From NCBI RefSeq assembly GCF_013449685.1, contig NZ_JACDSF010000020.1, positions 31,370 through 95,369 of the forward strand: a stretch of DNA of 64,000 bases. Direction: 5' to 3'. The position numbers and the translations under genes are program-made. Positions 17,043 through 25,493 of the stretch are shown here, one piece after another; positions within the stretch are counted from its first letter, which is position 1; each line of letters begins with the position of its first letter. The DNA comes from Pectobacterium brasiliense (GTDB lineage Bacteria > Pseudomonadota > Gammaproteobacteria > Enterobacterales > Enterobacteriaceae). The notes under the pieces are model-generated. The model saw only the letters and a program-made list of their open reading frames with translations. It searched no databases and had not been told where the DNA came from.

Positions 17043-17617
17043 TTTTTTACCAATCTAACCATTAAAGGTTATAGTCTTACATAGACATCATGTACTTATA
17101 AAGAGGTTAATTGATATATCGAACAATCTCTCTAGGTTATTTTGTTATTAGGAACACGGTTTTAAATTTTATAAAAATAAAAAAGAGAAATCACACGTTT
17201 ATTTTTTGTGAAACTTTTATTCAATCATTGAAAAACCAGATTCTCTAACGTGTTCGAAATGTATATCCAAAATGATGAGAAAGAATAATAATTCACCAAT
17301 AATATTATCAATAAGAAATAATCTGGTTATTTTTTTGTGAAAGAATAACAGTGCAGTCACTCATCCTCTCGCCTTGTATCCCTCTCACTCAGAATATTTC
17401 CTCACCTCAGCAAAAGCTGATATTCATTTTCGGCAGTTCGAGGCACTGCGGTTTCAAGCAGAAGCCCCACTCATCAGCGAACGTAACACCCTTTCGCATA
17501 TATATTTTTATGGAATTGAAAATCAAATTTTATTCTTTTACATGCATAAGGCCACACTTTAGAGTAGCGAAAAAATCGCCGTGTATGGCCTCATGTCATT
17601 GGTAAGGGACACAGGGA
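17043..17617. other. AT-rich intergenic region before ABC importer
   Basis: This 575-base gap lies between divergent yagU and the importer operon. It has long A/T runs at 17150-17350. No convincing gene, RNA or operator was seen; short open frames here lack ribosome-binding sites. The importer promoter must lie in it. Confidence 0.5.
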
Positions 17618-19231
17618 ATGGAAAAAAATCATCCGCAAGTTACGACTCTCGCCGCAGGGTTACTCTCGTTACTGTTTGCATTCAACCCCGGCGCATACGC
17701 GGCGGAAACGGGTGAAAAACCGGTATCCGGCGGTATTCTGAATGTTGGATTGGGCAGCGATACGCCGATTATCGATCCACACATTACGGCCTACGGCGTT
17801 ACCGCGCTGATTGCGCGTAACGTGGTGGATTCACTGGTAGGACAGGCGGAAGATAACCGCTTTACGCCTTGGCTGGCGGAAAGCTGGAAAATTAACGACA
17901 ACAACACCGAGTACACCTTCCACCTGCGCAAGGACGTGACGTTCAGCGACGGTACCAAGCTGGATGCGGAAGCGGTGAAATACAACATCGAACGTATTCT
18001 CGATCCAAAAACCACCTCCAGCTACGCAAAATCGCTGTTAGGTCCTATCGACAAGATCTCAACGCCGGATGATTATACGATTGTGCTCCACTACAGCTCG
18101 CCGTTTGCGGCGCTGTTACAAGGCCTGAGCCTGCCGTATCTGGGCATTCAATCACCGACATACCTGAAGAAAACACCAAACACTAGCACCACCGTGGTGG
18201 GTTCCGGTCCGTTTATTCTCGATTCCTTTGTGAAAGGCAGCGGCAGCAAGCTGACGAAGCGTCCTGATTACAACTGGGGACCGGGTTACGCCAAGCACAC
18301 GGGTCCAGCCTATCTGGACGGTCTGGTGTTCAAATATCTGCCGGAAGCGTCGGTTCGCCTCGGCGCACTGAGCAGCGGCCAGATTCAAGCGATTGACGCC
18401 GTACCACCGGCTAATTTCCCGACGGTGAAACGCAATCCGAAGCTGGAAGTGATCACCTATGAGAACCCGGGCGTTAACCGTGTACTCTATCTCAACACCA
18501 CCAAAGGCCCTTTCCAGGATGTCGCGGTGCGTAAGGCATTCCAAAGCGCGGTGGATACCAACGCGGCGGTGAAAGTCGCCTTCTTCGGTACGCTGAAAGC
18601 CGCCGATAACGTGCTCGGCCCGGCCACGCTGTACTACGATTCGAGCGTCGCATCCCGCTGGGGCTTTGATGTGAAAAAAGCCAACGAACTGCTGGATAAC
18701 GCAGGCTGGAAACAGAAAGACGGCGAAGGCTTCCGAACCAAAGATGGCCAACGCCTGAGCGTCAGCTTCGTTTACGCTTCAACCAACGTTGAAGCTGCGG
18801 ATGTCGCGTTGTTCCAGGCGGTGCAATATCAAGTGAAGCAGGCAGGCTTCGACGTCAAACTGACGCCGGTTGATGCGGGTGAATTCACCACGCGCACCAA
18901 TGCCAACGAGTACGATATCGCTTCTAACTTCTTCGTGCGTGCAGAGCCGGATATTCTGCGTACCGTCTTCGATTCAGCCTATGCACCACCGAACGGCAAC
19001 AACTTTACGCGTATCAGCGTACTGAATGACAAGCTGAGAAAAGCCATCGGCGCGGGCGAAGCAGAACGTAAACAGCTCTATAGCGAAATACAGCGTGAGG
19101 TCATCGATCAGGCGTATGTTGTTCCGCTGTATATTCCTGCCTACCAACTCGGCCTGTCCAAACAGGTACAGGGCATAAGCTGGGCCACCAACGCAAAACC
19201 GAACTTCTATGATGTCTGGATTAAACGTTAA
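17618..19231 (+). CDS. ABC importer substrate-binding protein (family 5, peptide/nickel type)
   Basis: The 537-residue periplasmic protein has a clear signal peptide (LAAGLLSLLFAFNPGAYAAETG, cleavage likely after AYA near residue 29). Its body is collinear with oligopeptide-binding proteins: GGILNVGLGSDTPIIDPH, AESWKINDNNTEYTFHLRKDVTFSDG and VRKAFQSAVD are family landmarks. It is the first gene of a four-gene importer operon. Family 5 proteins bind peptides, nickel chelates, opines or oligosaccharides; the ligand cannot be read from the sequence. Its location between rhaT and rhaRS leaves a plant-sugar ligand possible. Confidence 0.9.
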   Translation: MEKNHPQVTTLAAGLLSLLFAFNPGAYAAETGEKPVSGGILNVGLGSDTPIIDPHITAYGVTALIARNVVDSLVGQAEDNRFTPWLAESWKINDNNTEYTFHLRKDVTFSDGTKLDAEAVKYNIERILDPKTTSSYAKSLLGPIDKISTPDDYTIVLHYSSPFAALLQGLSLPYLGIQSPTYLKKTPNTSTTVVGSGPFILDSFVKGSGSKLTKRPDYNWGPGYAKHTGPAYLDGLVFKYLPEASVRLGALSSGQIQAIDAVPPANFPTVKRNPKLEVITYENPGVNRVLYLNTTKGPFQDVAVRKAFQSAVDTNAAVKVAFFGTLKAADNVLGPATLYYDSSVASRWGFDVKKANELLDNAGWKQKDGEGFRTKDGQRLSVSFVYASTNVEAADVALFQAVQYQVKQAGFDVKLTPVDAGEFTTRTNANEYDIASNFFVRAEPDILRTVFDSAYAPPNGNNFTRISVLNDKLRKAIGAGEAERKQLYSEIQREVIDQAYVVPLYIPAYQLGLSKQVQGISWATNAKPNFYDVWIKR

Positions 19232-20168
19232 TCTGTACGCGATAGGTAAACGTCTTTTCACCATTCTGGCTGTGCTCTGGGGCGCAGCCACATTGACGTT
19301 TATTGCTGTCAAACTGATCCCCGGCGATCCGGTCGCCATTCTTAGCGGCGGCGATAACGTGGTAGACGAAGCCTATCGCGCCGTACTCATCAAACAATTT
19401 GGGCTCGACCAGCCGCTGTGGGTGCAATATCTGCGCTACTGCGGACAGGCGCTACAGGGCGATTTTGGCGTCAGCTATCTTTACCGCCTGCCAGTCGGCA
19501 GCGTGATTAGCGATGCGATGCATGAAACGCTACCGCTGGCGCTCGGCGGCCTGATTCTGGCGCTGCTCCTTGCCATCACCAGCGCACTGCTGACTGCAGG
19601 CCGCTATGGTGTCATGCGTACCACCGTGTCCTGGCTGGAACTCACGCTGCTTAGCACGCCGGTCTACTGGATTGGTATCGTTCTGCTAAGCCTGTTCAGT
19701 TTTCGTCTGCAATGGTTTCCGGTCACTGGCAACGATGGCATCATGTCGCTGGTGCTGCCCGTCATCACGCTGAGCCTACCGATTGCCGCTATTTTGAGTC
19801 AGGTACTGCGCGACGGTCTGGAAGATGCGCTCTCCCAGCCGTTCTCGCTCACCGTGCGCACGCGCGGCGTCAGTGAAATCCGGCTACGCTTCCGCCACGG
19901 TTTACGCCACGCAGCGCTGGCTGCCTCAACGCTGACTGGCACGCTGCTGGCAAGTGTACTCGGCGGCTCCGTGCTGACCGAGACCGTCTTTGGCCGCGCG
20001 GGTATCGGGCAGGTCACGCTGAGCGCGATTGAAAACCGCGACATGCCGCTGGTGCTGGGCGTCGTCATGCTGTCCGCCTTCCTGTTTGTCGTTATCAACC
20101 TGCTGGTGGATGCGCTGTACCTCATTATCGATCCCCGCTTACGCAAGAAGGCGAGCGCCCATGAGTAG
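19209..20168 (+). CDS. ABC importer permease, DppB type
   Basis: The 319-residue permease has six predicted membrane helices. It shows the N-terminal RLFTILAVLWGAATLTF helix, the DQPLWVQYLRY motif typical of DppB/OppB, and an EAA-like loop near TRGVSEIRLRFRHGLRHA. The start overlaps the binding-protein gene by 23 bases and is an ATGATG; either ATG could be used. Overlap points to translational coupling. Confidence 0.9.
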   Translation: MMSGLNVNLYAIGKRLFTILAVLWGAATLTFIAVKLIPGDPVAILSGGDNVVDEAYRAVLIKQFGLDQPLWVQYLRYCGQALQGDFGVSYLYRLPVGSVISDAMHETLPLALGGLILALLLAITSALLTAGRYGVMRTTVSWLELTLLSTPVYWIGIVLLSLFSFRLQWFPVTGNDGIMSLVLPVITLSLPIAAILSQVLRDGLEDALSQPFSLTVRTRGVSEIRLRFRHGLRHAALAASTLTGTLLASVLGGSVLTETVFGRAGIGQVTLSAIENRDMPLVLGVVMLSAFLFVVINLLVDALYLIIDPRLRKKASAHE

Positions 20169-21027
20169 TGAACCGATGCCCTTCACTCAGACCCCCTCAA
20201 GAAAAACCTATCGCAGCCCGTGGCTGAGCACGGCGACGTTGCTGCCTGCGGCTATCGTTTTCCTGCTGGCGCTGGCGGTCTTTTTCCCCTCGCTATTTAC
20301 CAGCCGCACCGCCGACGAAATGGATATGGGTGCGGTATTTCAGTCGCCGAATAGCACTTACTGGTTCGGCACCGATCAGTTGGGACGTGACATTTTTTCC
20401 CGCATCGTTCACGGCACCTCGCTGTCGCTGGGGATTGGCGTCGGCGCGATGCTGATCGCCTGCTTCGGCGGCGTGCTGTTTGGCACGCTGTCGGTGCTCG
20501 CGCCGCTGCGCATCCGTCAGGTTCTGGTGCGCCTGCTGGACATCATGCTGGCGTTTCCCGATCTGCTGCTGGCGTTGCTGGTGATCGCCGTCCTAGGACG
20601 CGGACCGGAAAACACCATGCTGGCCGTCGGTCTGGCGGGGATTGCTGGCTATGCGCGTTTGATTCGCTCTCAGGTGCTGCAAGTCAGGCTATCCGGCTAC
20701 GTTGAGCACGCGATTGCGCTGGGTGAACACCCGCTGTATATCGTTTTCCGCCACATCATTCCCAATACGCTGCGCCCGCTGCTGATTGTCGCCACCATTG
20801 GCGTCGGCCATGCGGTGCTGTCCGCCTCGGCGCTGAGCTTTCTCGGATTGGGCGTCGTCCCACCGACCGCCGAATGGGGCGCGCTGCTGGCTGACGGACG
20901 CAACTTCCTTGATATCGCGCCGTGGGTCAGCCTGCTGCCCGCCAGCGTCGTCGCGCTGTCGGTAATTTCCATCACGCTGCTGGGACGTCGTTTACAGTCC
21001 ATTTTGGCAAAAGGAGAGGCACGATGA
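20161..21027 (+). CDS. ABC importer permease, DppC type
   Basis: The 288-residue permease has the FGTDQLGRDIFSRIVHGTSL motif of DppC/OppC N-terminal regions and six predicted helices. The ATG at 20161 overlaps the preceding gene by 8 bases and gives the usual family length; a longer in-frame start at 20029 lies inside the previous gene and is not needed. An EAA-type loop (EHAIALGEHPLYIVFRHIIP) would contact the ATPase. Confidence 0.9.
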   Translation: MSSEPMPFTQTPSRKTYRSPWLSTATLLPAAIVFLLALAVFFPSLFTSRTADEMDMGAVFQSPNSTYWFGTDQLGRDIFSRIVHGTSLSLGIGVGAMLIACFGGVLFGTLSVLAPLRIRQVLVRLLDIMLAFPDLLLALLVIAVLGRGPENTMLAVGLAGIAGYARLIRSQVLQVRLSGYVEHAIALGEHPLYIVFRHIIPNTLRPLLIVATIGVGHAVLSASALSFLGLGVVPPTAEWGALLADGRNFLDIAPWVSLLPASVVALSVISITLLGRRLQSILAKGEAR

Positions 21028-22733
21028 GCCTGAACACACATTCTCACCCCTCTCATTCATCTTCAGAAACGTCCGCAAAAACGCCGCTGCTGCGCGTAGA
21101 CGGACTAAGTGTCACGTTTCCCAGCCCTTTCGGCCCCGTTCGTTCGGTTAAAAACCTTTCATTTCAGGTGAATGCTGGAGAAATACTGGCGCTGGTCGGC
21201 GAATCGGGTTCAGGGAAATCCGTCACCGCCCGCACGCTGGTGGGTCTGGCCGGTGAAAACGTTGACGTACAGGCAAACGCGATTGAGCTCACGCGCCATG
21301 ATGGCAGCCTGTGTGATTTACGCTATCTGACTGACCGCGACTGGCGGGCGATTCGTGGCCGTGAAGTCGGCTTTGTTTTGCAGGATGCGCTGGTGTCTCT
21401 CGACCCGCTGCGCAAGATCGGGCAGGAAGTCGCCGAGCCGATTCTGACTCATCGCCTGTTGCCTCGCCAGCAGGTTCCCGCACGCGTCGCCGAACTCCTG
21501 ACGAAGGCGGGCATTCCCGATCCAGAGAATCGCGCGGCGCAGTATCCACATGAGCTGTCCGGCGGGCTGCGTCAGCGGGCGCTTATCGCTTCAGCGTTGG
21601 CAGCAGGCCCACAGCTGCTGATTGCCGATGAACCCACTACCGCGCTGGACGCCACGGTGCAAAAGCAGGTGCTGAAAGTCTTCACCGCATTAGCACAGGC
21701 AGGGCACGGCGTTTTACTGATCACCCACGATCTTGCCGTCGTCGCAGAGGTAGCGGATCGCGTCATCGTGATGCAGCAAGGATCGCTGGTAGAAGGCGGT
21801 GAGGCGAAGCAGATCCTGTCCGCGCCGACACATCCCTACACCCGCAAGTTGCTGGCGGCGATCCCGACCGCGTCTACCCGTGGAAAGTGGCTGGCTGGTG
21901 CGGACCCATTACAGAGCGGCATTGCACCGTCACCCGCTTCTTTGGCAGCCAATCACACCAACACCGGCGACGCCATTGCACTCACGGCGGATCGGATTGC
22001 AGTGTCGTTCAAGCGCCCTGACGGCAGTCGGATGCAGGCCGTCAATCAGGTTTCTCTCCAGATCAAGCGCGGCGAAACGCTGGGCATCGTTGGGGAATCC
22101 GGTTCCGGTAAAACCACACTAGGCAAAGTCATTCTGGCGCTGCAAAAGCCGGACAGCGGTGAAGTCCGACTCGCGGACAATGCCTGGAGCACGTTAACGG
22201 AACGCGAGCGCCGGCCGCTGCGCGCACGCATTCAGACGATCACGCAGGATCCGCTCAGTTCGTTCGATCCACAATTTACCGTCGCCCAGATCCTGAATCA
22301 GCCGCTGCGCCTGCGCCGCGATTTGAGCGACGATGAGAAACAGCGGCGCATTCTGACGCTACTGGAGTATGTCGGCTTGACGCCCGACCTACTGAGCCGC
22401 CGTCCAAGAGCGCTGTCCGGCGGGCAACGTCAGCGCGTTTCCATCGCACAGGCGCTGGCTTCGGAACCCGAGATTCTGATCTGCGATGAACCGGTCTCGG
22501 CGCTGGACGTCACCACACAGGCGCAGGTGCTGGATTTGCTAGTGGCGTTGCAACACCAACTAGGGCTGACGATGCTGTTCATCTCCCACGATCTGGGCGT
22601 GGTGCAGCATATGAGCCACCGCATCGCGGTCATGAAAGACGGGGATATCGTAGAAACGGGGCCGGTCGAGCAGATCTTCAATCAGCCGCAGCACCCTTAC
22701 ACGCGCCTGTTGCTTTCAACGGTGGCGGAGTAG
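21024..22733 (+). CDS. ABC importer ATPase, two fused nucleotide-binding domains
   Basis: The 569-residue protein joins DppD-like and DppF-like ATPases in one chain. Domain 1 has Walker A GESGSGKSVTA (about 58), signature LSGGLRQRA and Walker B LLIADEPTTALD. Domain 2 has GESGSGKTTLGK (about 356), LSGGQRQRVS and ILICDEPVSALD. Both C-terminal HPYTR motifs of peptide-type ATPases are present. The start overlaps the previous stop as ATGA. Such fusions (GsiA/YejF type) are common in proteobacterial family-5 importers. It ends the operon. Confidence 0.92.
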   Translation: MSLNTHSHPSHSSSETSAKTPLLRVDGLSVTFPSPFGPVRSVKNLSFQVNAGEILALVGESGSGKSVTARTLVGLAGENVDVQANAIELTRHDGSLCDLRYLTDRDWRAIRGREVGFVLQDALVSLDPLRKIGQEVAEPILTHRLLPRQQVPARVAELLTKAGIPDPENRAAQYPHELSGGLRQRALIASALAAGPQLLIADEPTTALDATVQKQVLKVFTALAQAGHGVLLITHDLAVVAEVADRVIVMQQGSLVEGGEAKQILSAPTHPYTRKLLAAIPTASTRGKWLAGADPLQSGIAPSPASLAANHTNTGDAIALTADRIAVSFKRPDGSRMQAVNQVSLQIKRGETLGIVGESGSGKTTLGKVILALQKPDSGEVRLADNAWSTLTERERRPLRARIQTITQDPLSSFDPQFTVAQILNQPLRLRRDLSDDEKQRRILTLLEYVGLTPDLLSRRPRALSGGQRQRVSIAQALASEPEILICDEPVSALDVTTQAQVLDLLVALQHQLGLTMLFISHDLGVVQHMSHRIAVMKDGDIVETGPVEQIFNQPQHPYTRLLLSTVAE

Positions 22734-22792
22734 CGCTGTTGACGTGTAGTGGCACGCTGAATTTGGCGAATGGGGAATCTCAGAGGACAGGA

Positions 22793-23098
22793 TTAAGGGT
22801 TTTGGTAACCGGCTTCTTTTTGATGCTTGACGGTCAGGATCACCACTCTGTCAGTCAGTTCATCATGGCGGTAAAGCATCACGTACCCGCTGCTGCCGAA
22901 TTCGATCACCAGTTCCTGATATTCAAGAGGGAGATGTTCAACGGGTCGCCCGATATTCGGCAGCGCTTCTAACTGACGAATGCCGCGAATCAAAACTTCA
23001 GCGGCCTTTTTCGCAGCCAGCGCATTTTTGTTTTTTAGAAAATCCTGCAGACGCTGCAAATCACGTCTTGCGCGTTCTGAAACAATCACTTGTGGCAT
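22793..23098 (-). CDS. RelE/ParE-family toxin
   Basis: The 101-residue protein has the ParE pattern: SERARRDLQRLQDFL at the N-terminus, a central PNIGRPVEHLPLEYQELVI segment and a C-terminal YRHDELTDRVVILTVKHQKE strand pair. ParE toxins poison DNA gyrase while RelE cuts mRNA; the sequence favours a ParE-like member but does not decide the target. It overlaps the upstream antitoxin gene by 13 bases, the usual type II layout. Confidence 0.87.
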   Translation of the reverse strand: MPQVIVSERARRDLQRLQDFLKNKNALAAKKAAEVLIRGIRQLEALPNIGRPVEHLPLEYQELVIEFGSSGYVMLYRHDELTDRVVILTVKHQKEAGYQNP

Positions 23099-23376
23099 GC
23101 AGGCGCATCCTGTTCACTCCCAGAACCCCAGGATTCTAACCAGGTGACCGTCTCATCGACGGTGATGTGTTCGCCGGTGCTCTGGTATTCATCCCACGCG
23201 GCCAGCGCCTCTTTACGGTACTGACTGCGTTTTTCTTCACGCTCCACGTATTCGGCGATGGCTTCCAGCATTAGCGCATGGGCTGAGCTATGGCGGTCAT
23301 CGGCCAACGTTTTCAGTCGTTCTTTAATGTCCTGATCGATGCGCAGCGTCGTGGTTTGGCGTGGCGTGTCAGCCAT
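23086..23376 (-). CDS. ribbon-helix-helix antitoxin
   Basis: The 96-residue protein begins with a ribbon-helix-helix fold (RQTTTLRIDQDIKERLKTLA then SAHALMLEAIAEYVEREE). The C-terminal part (ALAAWDEYQSTGEHITVDE) would wrap the toxin. It is transcribed before the toxin and overlaps it. A near-perfect 31-bp palindrome 12 bases upstream is its likely autoregulatory operator. Confidence 0.88.
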   Translation of the reverse strand: MADTPRQTTTLRIDQDIKERLKTLADDRHSSAHALMLEAIAEYVEREEKRSQYRKEALAAWDEYQSTGEHITVDETVTWLESWGSGSEQDAPACHK

Positions 23377-23388
23377 GATGTGCTCCGA

Positions 23389-23419
23389 TTAATATCACTG
23401 GTGTCACCAATGATATTAA
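23389..23419. promoter_or_regulatory. 31-bp palindromic operator of the ParDE-type pair
   Basis: Arms TTAATATCA (23389-23397) and TGATATTAA (23411-23419) flank an inner palindrome TGGTG-T-CACCA. The whole is centred on 23404 with one mismatched pair. It sits just upstream of the antitoxin ATG, where ribbon-helix-helix repressors bind. Confidence 0.8.
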
Positions 23420-23437
23420 CCCTGAATGATGCGGGTG

Positions 23438-24292
23438 TCACTCCGCATTCAGGAAGCGCTGGCGGTAGGCGCTGGGTGAGACGCCGAACGCCTGATGGAA
23501 CACCACGGAGAAGTAGTTGCTGTCTTCAAAGCCGCACAGTGCGGCAACGTCGCCAATGGTTTGCAGGTCATAACGCAGCAGCTCCATCGCCTTGCATAGC
23601 CGCAGTTGGCGCAAGTAGTGCGGCACGCTCATGCCGGTTTGTTCTTTAAAGCGCGAACGTAAACTGCGGGCACTGAAGTGGTGCTGTTCACAGAAGGCTT
23701 CAAAGCGGAACGGTGCTGCGATGCTGGCACGCAGCGCATTCATCAACATATCCAACTGATGCGCATCGGCCAACTGTGGACTATCCGGCGTGTGGCGATA
23801 GCGCGCCGCCAGTAGCGCTATCTGCAACAGCAGTGCTTCACTCAGTTGCAGCGACAACGCATCCGACTTCATGCACTCCTGCGTCAACGCATCCACCTTC
23901 TCGCGGAGGGTATCCATACCTTCTGAACCTAAACACCAGTGACGCTGGCTTTGTGGTAGCTCCCCGCTTGGCAATAACGATTGCCAGTCGGCAGATAGCG
24001 TCAGGCGATTGCGAATATAGAGAATGTTGTCCAGTTCGAGCCCGTGGACAGATTCATAGCTGTGGCGATCGTTCGCAGAGACATAGAACATATCCCCGCG
24101 AGTAATGCGGTAAGGCACATCATTCCAGAGGTGCAGGCCGTTGCCACGCCAGACAATCACCAGTTCATCGAAATCATGATGATGCAGCGGAAACACAGGC
24201 TGTGGATGCCGTTCGGCAACCATCACGATATTCTTGTCGGTGAGGAAATAGTCTTCAGTCTGTAATTTCAAACCCCGTATTACTGTCGTCAT
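23438..24292 (-). CDS. rhaR: AraC-family activator of rhaSR
   Basis: RhaR binds L-rhamnose and activates the rhaSR promoter. The 284-residue protein (282 in E. coli) has an N-terminal cupin-like sensor with HHHDFDELVIVWRGNGLHLW, and a C-terminal AraC domain with two helix-turn-helix units (about 190-275, including IGDVAALCGFEDSNYFSVVF). It lies 24 bases after rhaS on the same strand, the conserved order. The gene ends 61 bases before the toxin-antitoxin start region. Confidence 0.93.
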   Translation of the reverse strand: MTTVIRGLKLQTEDYFLTDKNIVMVAERHPQPVFPLHHHDFDELVIVWRGNGLHLWNDVPYRITRGDMFYVSANDRHSYESVHGLELDNILYIRNRLTLSADWQSLLPSGELPQSQRHWCLGSEGMDTLREKVDALTQECMKSDALSLQLSEALLLQIALLAARYRHTPDSPQLADAHQLDMLMNALRASIAAPFRFEAFCEQHHFSARSLRSRFKEQTGMSVPHYLRQLRLCKAMELLRYDLQTIGDVAALCGFEDSNYFSVVFHQAFGVSPSAYRQRFLNAE

Positions 24293-24316
24293 TCCCTCAC
24301 CCGCAGTTGCCGTTAC

Positions 24317-25156
24317 CTACTCTTCACGAGAAAACGCCTGATGGCGCAGTGACTTAGGTGCCTGCGAGAATGCCTTGCGGAATTGCGTCGAGAAGTGATT
24401 GCTGTCGCTAAATCCACAGGCGTGCGCAATAGTGGTGATGGAATCATCACTCTGCTGCAACCGCCGACGAGCCTCCAGTAATCTTAACCGATTCAGATAG
24501 CGTTGTGGCGTCATACCCGTGTGTTGTTTGAGCTGACGGTGCAGCGTGCGCAGCGGCAGTGAGAACTGATCGGCCAGACTGCCCCAGTTCACCTCTTCGC
24601 TGTAGTTATTTTGTAGCCAGCCCAGCAGCGCCTGTACCCCCTGACGCTCGGAGCCATTGGCCTGCGTCTGGAAACAGTGTTGACGCAGTTGCACCAGAAT
24701 GTGCAGAAACAGACTCTCGCTGGCGGCAATCGCTTCCGGTGCATCGCTCTGCGCCAGTTCCGCCAGACTGTTCATCGACTGTTTCAACTGCTGCATACCC
24801 GTCGCATTCACCTGCCACTGCCCTTGCCACTCGCCGTTCGGGCCATACGGCAAAAAGGCAGCGATATCGGAAAGGAAGCGGAACCCGCGTGGCGAACGGT
24901 ACAGCATGTTGGTCAGGCACAGCCCTTCGACGTCTTCAAACAGATGCCGATCGTTATCGCGAACGAAGAAGACCGAACCGCTGCACAGTGCATAGGGTTG
25001 GTCGTTAAACACATGGACGCCCGCCCCCTGCTCCACCAGCACGATTTCCCAGAAATCATGATAATGCTCAGGAAACGCCACTTGTGGGGTACGCGGCTCC
25101 ACCGCAACCGTTACGGCACGCGAAGTAAAAAAATCATCACCACGAAGTAACGTCAT
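24317..25156 (-). CDS. rhaS: AraC-family activator of rhaBAD and rhaT
   Basis: RhaS binds L-rhamnose and activates rhaBAD and rhaT. With the ATG at 25156 the protein has 279 residues (278 in E. coli); this start follows ATGGAGAACTGAA, whereas the open frame to 25255 adds 33 residues without family support. The cupin part shows FPEHYHDFWEIVLVEQGAGV and the DNA-binding part shows DQFSLPLRTLHRQLKQHTG and ACGFSDSNHFSTQFRKAF, almost identical to the E. coli helices. Confidence 0.94.
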   Translation of the reverse strand: MTLLRGDDFFTSRAVTVAVEPRTPQVAFPEHYHDFWEIVLVEQGAGVHVFNDQPYALCSGSVFFVRDNDRHLFEDVEGLCLTNMLYRSPRGFRFLSDIAAFLPYGPNGEWQGQWQVNATGMQQLKQSMNSLAELAQSDAPEAIAASESLFLHILVQLRQHCFQTQANGSERQGVQALLGWLQNNYSEEVNWGSLADQFSLPLRTLHRQLKQHTGMTPQRYLNRLRLLEARRRLQQSDDSITTIAHACGFSDSNHFSTQFRKAFSQAPKSLRHQAFSREE

Positions 25157-25299
25157 TTCAGTTCTCCATTCAGCCTCTGGCAAAAGTGTAGCCTTTGAAA
25201 AAGAGTAGTCAGAAGCCACAAAACCGGCCTTCAAATACCGTCGCCCACACGCCATCTGACTGCTCTTTTTTTAAGATCTCACCGCCTAATTGATTGAAG

Positions 25300-25315
25300 T
25301 GTGGCAAGGATCACA
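25300..25315. promoter_or_regulatory. CRP site (rhaSR side)
   Basis: TGTGGCAAGGATCACA matches the CRP consensus TGTGA-N6-TCACA with one mismatch. It is nearer the rhaSR side of the intergenic region. Confidence 0.75.
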
Positions 25316-25367
25316 CCGCCTTTTTCCCTGATTTCCTCATGGTTATTCCCTAAGTAATTTCCCAGAT

Positions 25368-25383
25368 TGTGAGCCCTTTCACG
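25368..25383. promoter_or_regulatory. CRP site (rhaBAD side)
   Basis: TGTGAGCCCTTTCACG matches TGTGA-N6-TCACA except for the last base. It lies just upstream of the candidate RhaS site, the relative order known from E. coli rhaBAD. Confidence 0.75.
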
Positions 25384-25410
25384 TTCAGCTTTGTCATTTT
25401 GCCAGCCGCC

Positions 25411-25440
25411 TGTTGTAGATGGCACTCATAGGAAGGTGGC
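25411..25440 (+). promoter_or_regulatory. candidate RhaS binding site before rhaB
   Basis: This segment shares GT...TGGCAC.CAT..GAAGGT with the region upstream of rhaT (15121-15150). It lies about 55 bases before the rhaB ATG, consistent with an activator next to the -35 element. Confidence 0.45.
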
Positions 25441-25493
25441 TTCTGTTACCGCTCCTTACACTGCAACACATCTAACAAGTAAGGAGTGCGGCT

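Larger units (their letters stand above)
25157..25493. promoter_or_regulatory. rhaSR-rhaBAD divergent control region
   Basis: This 337-base gap between divergent rhaS and rhaB holds two good CRP sites (25300, 25368) and a candidate RhaS site (25411). The spacing resembles the E. coli rha control region, where CRP works with RhaR on one side and RhaS on the other. No gene is seen within it. Confidence 0.7.

Noticed and set aside
17351..17605. 84-codon frame before the importer operon
   Set aside because: No ribosome-binding site and overlapping competing frames; looks like non-coding leader DNA.
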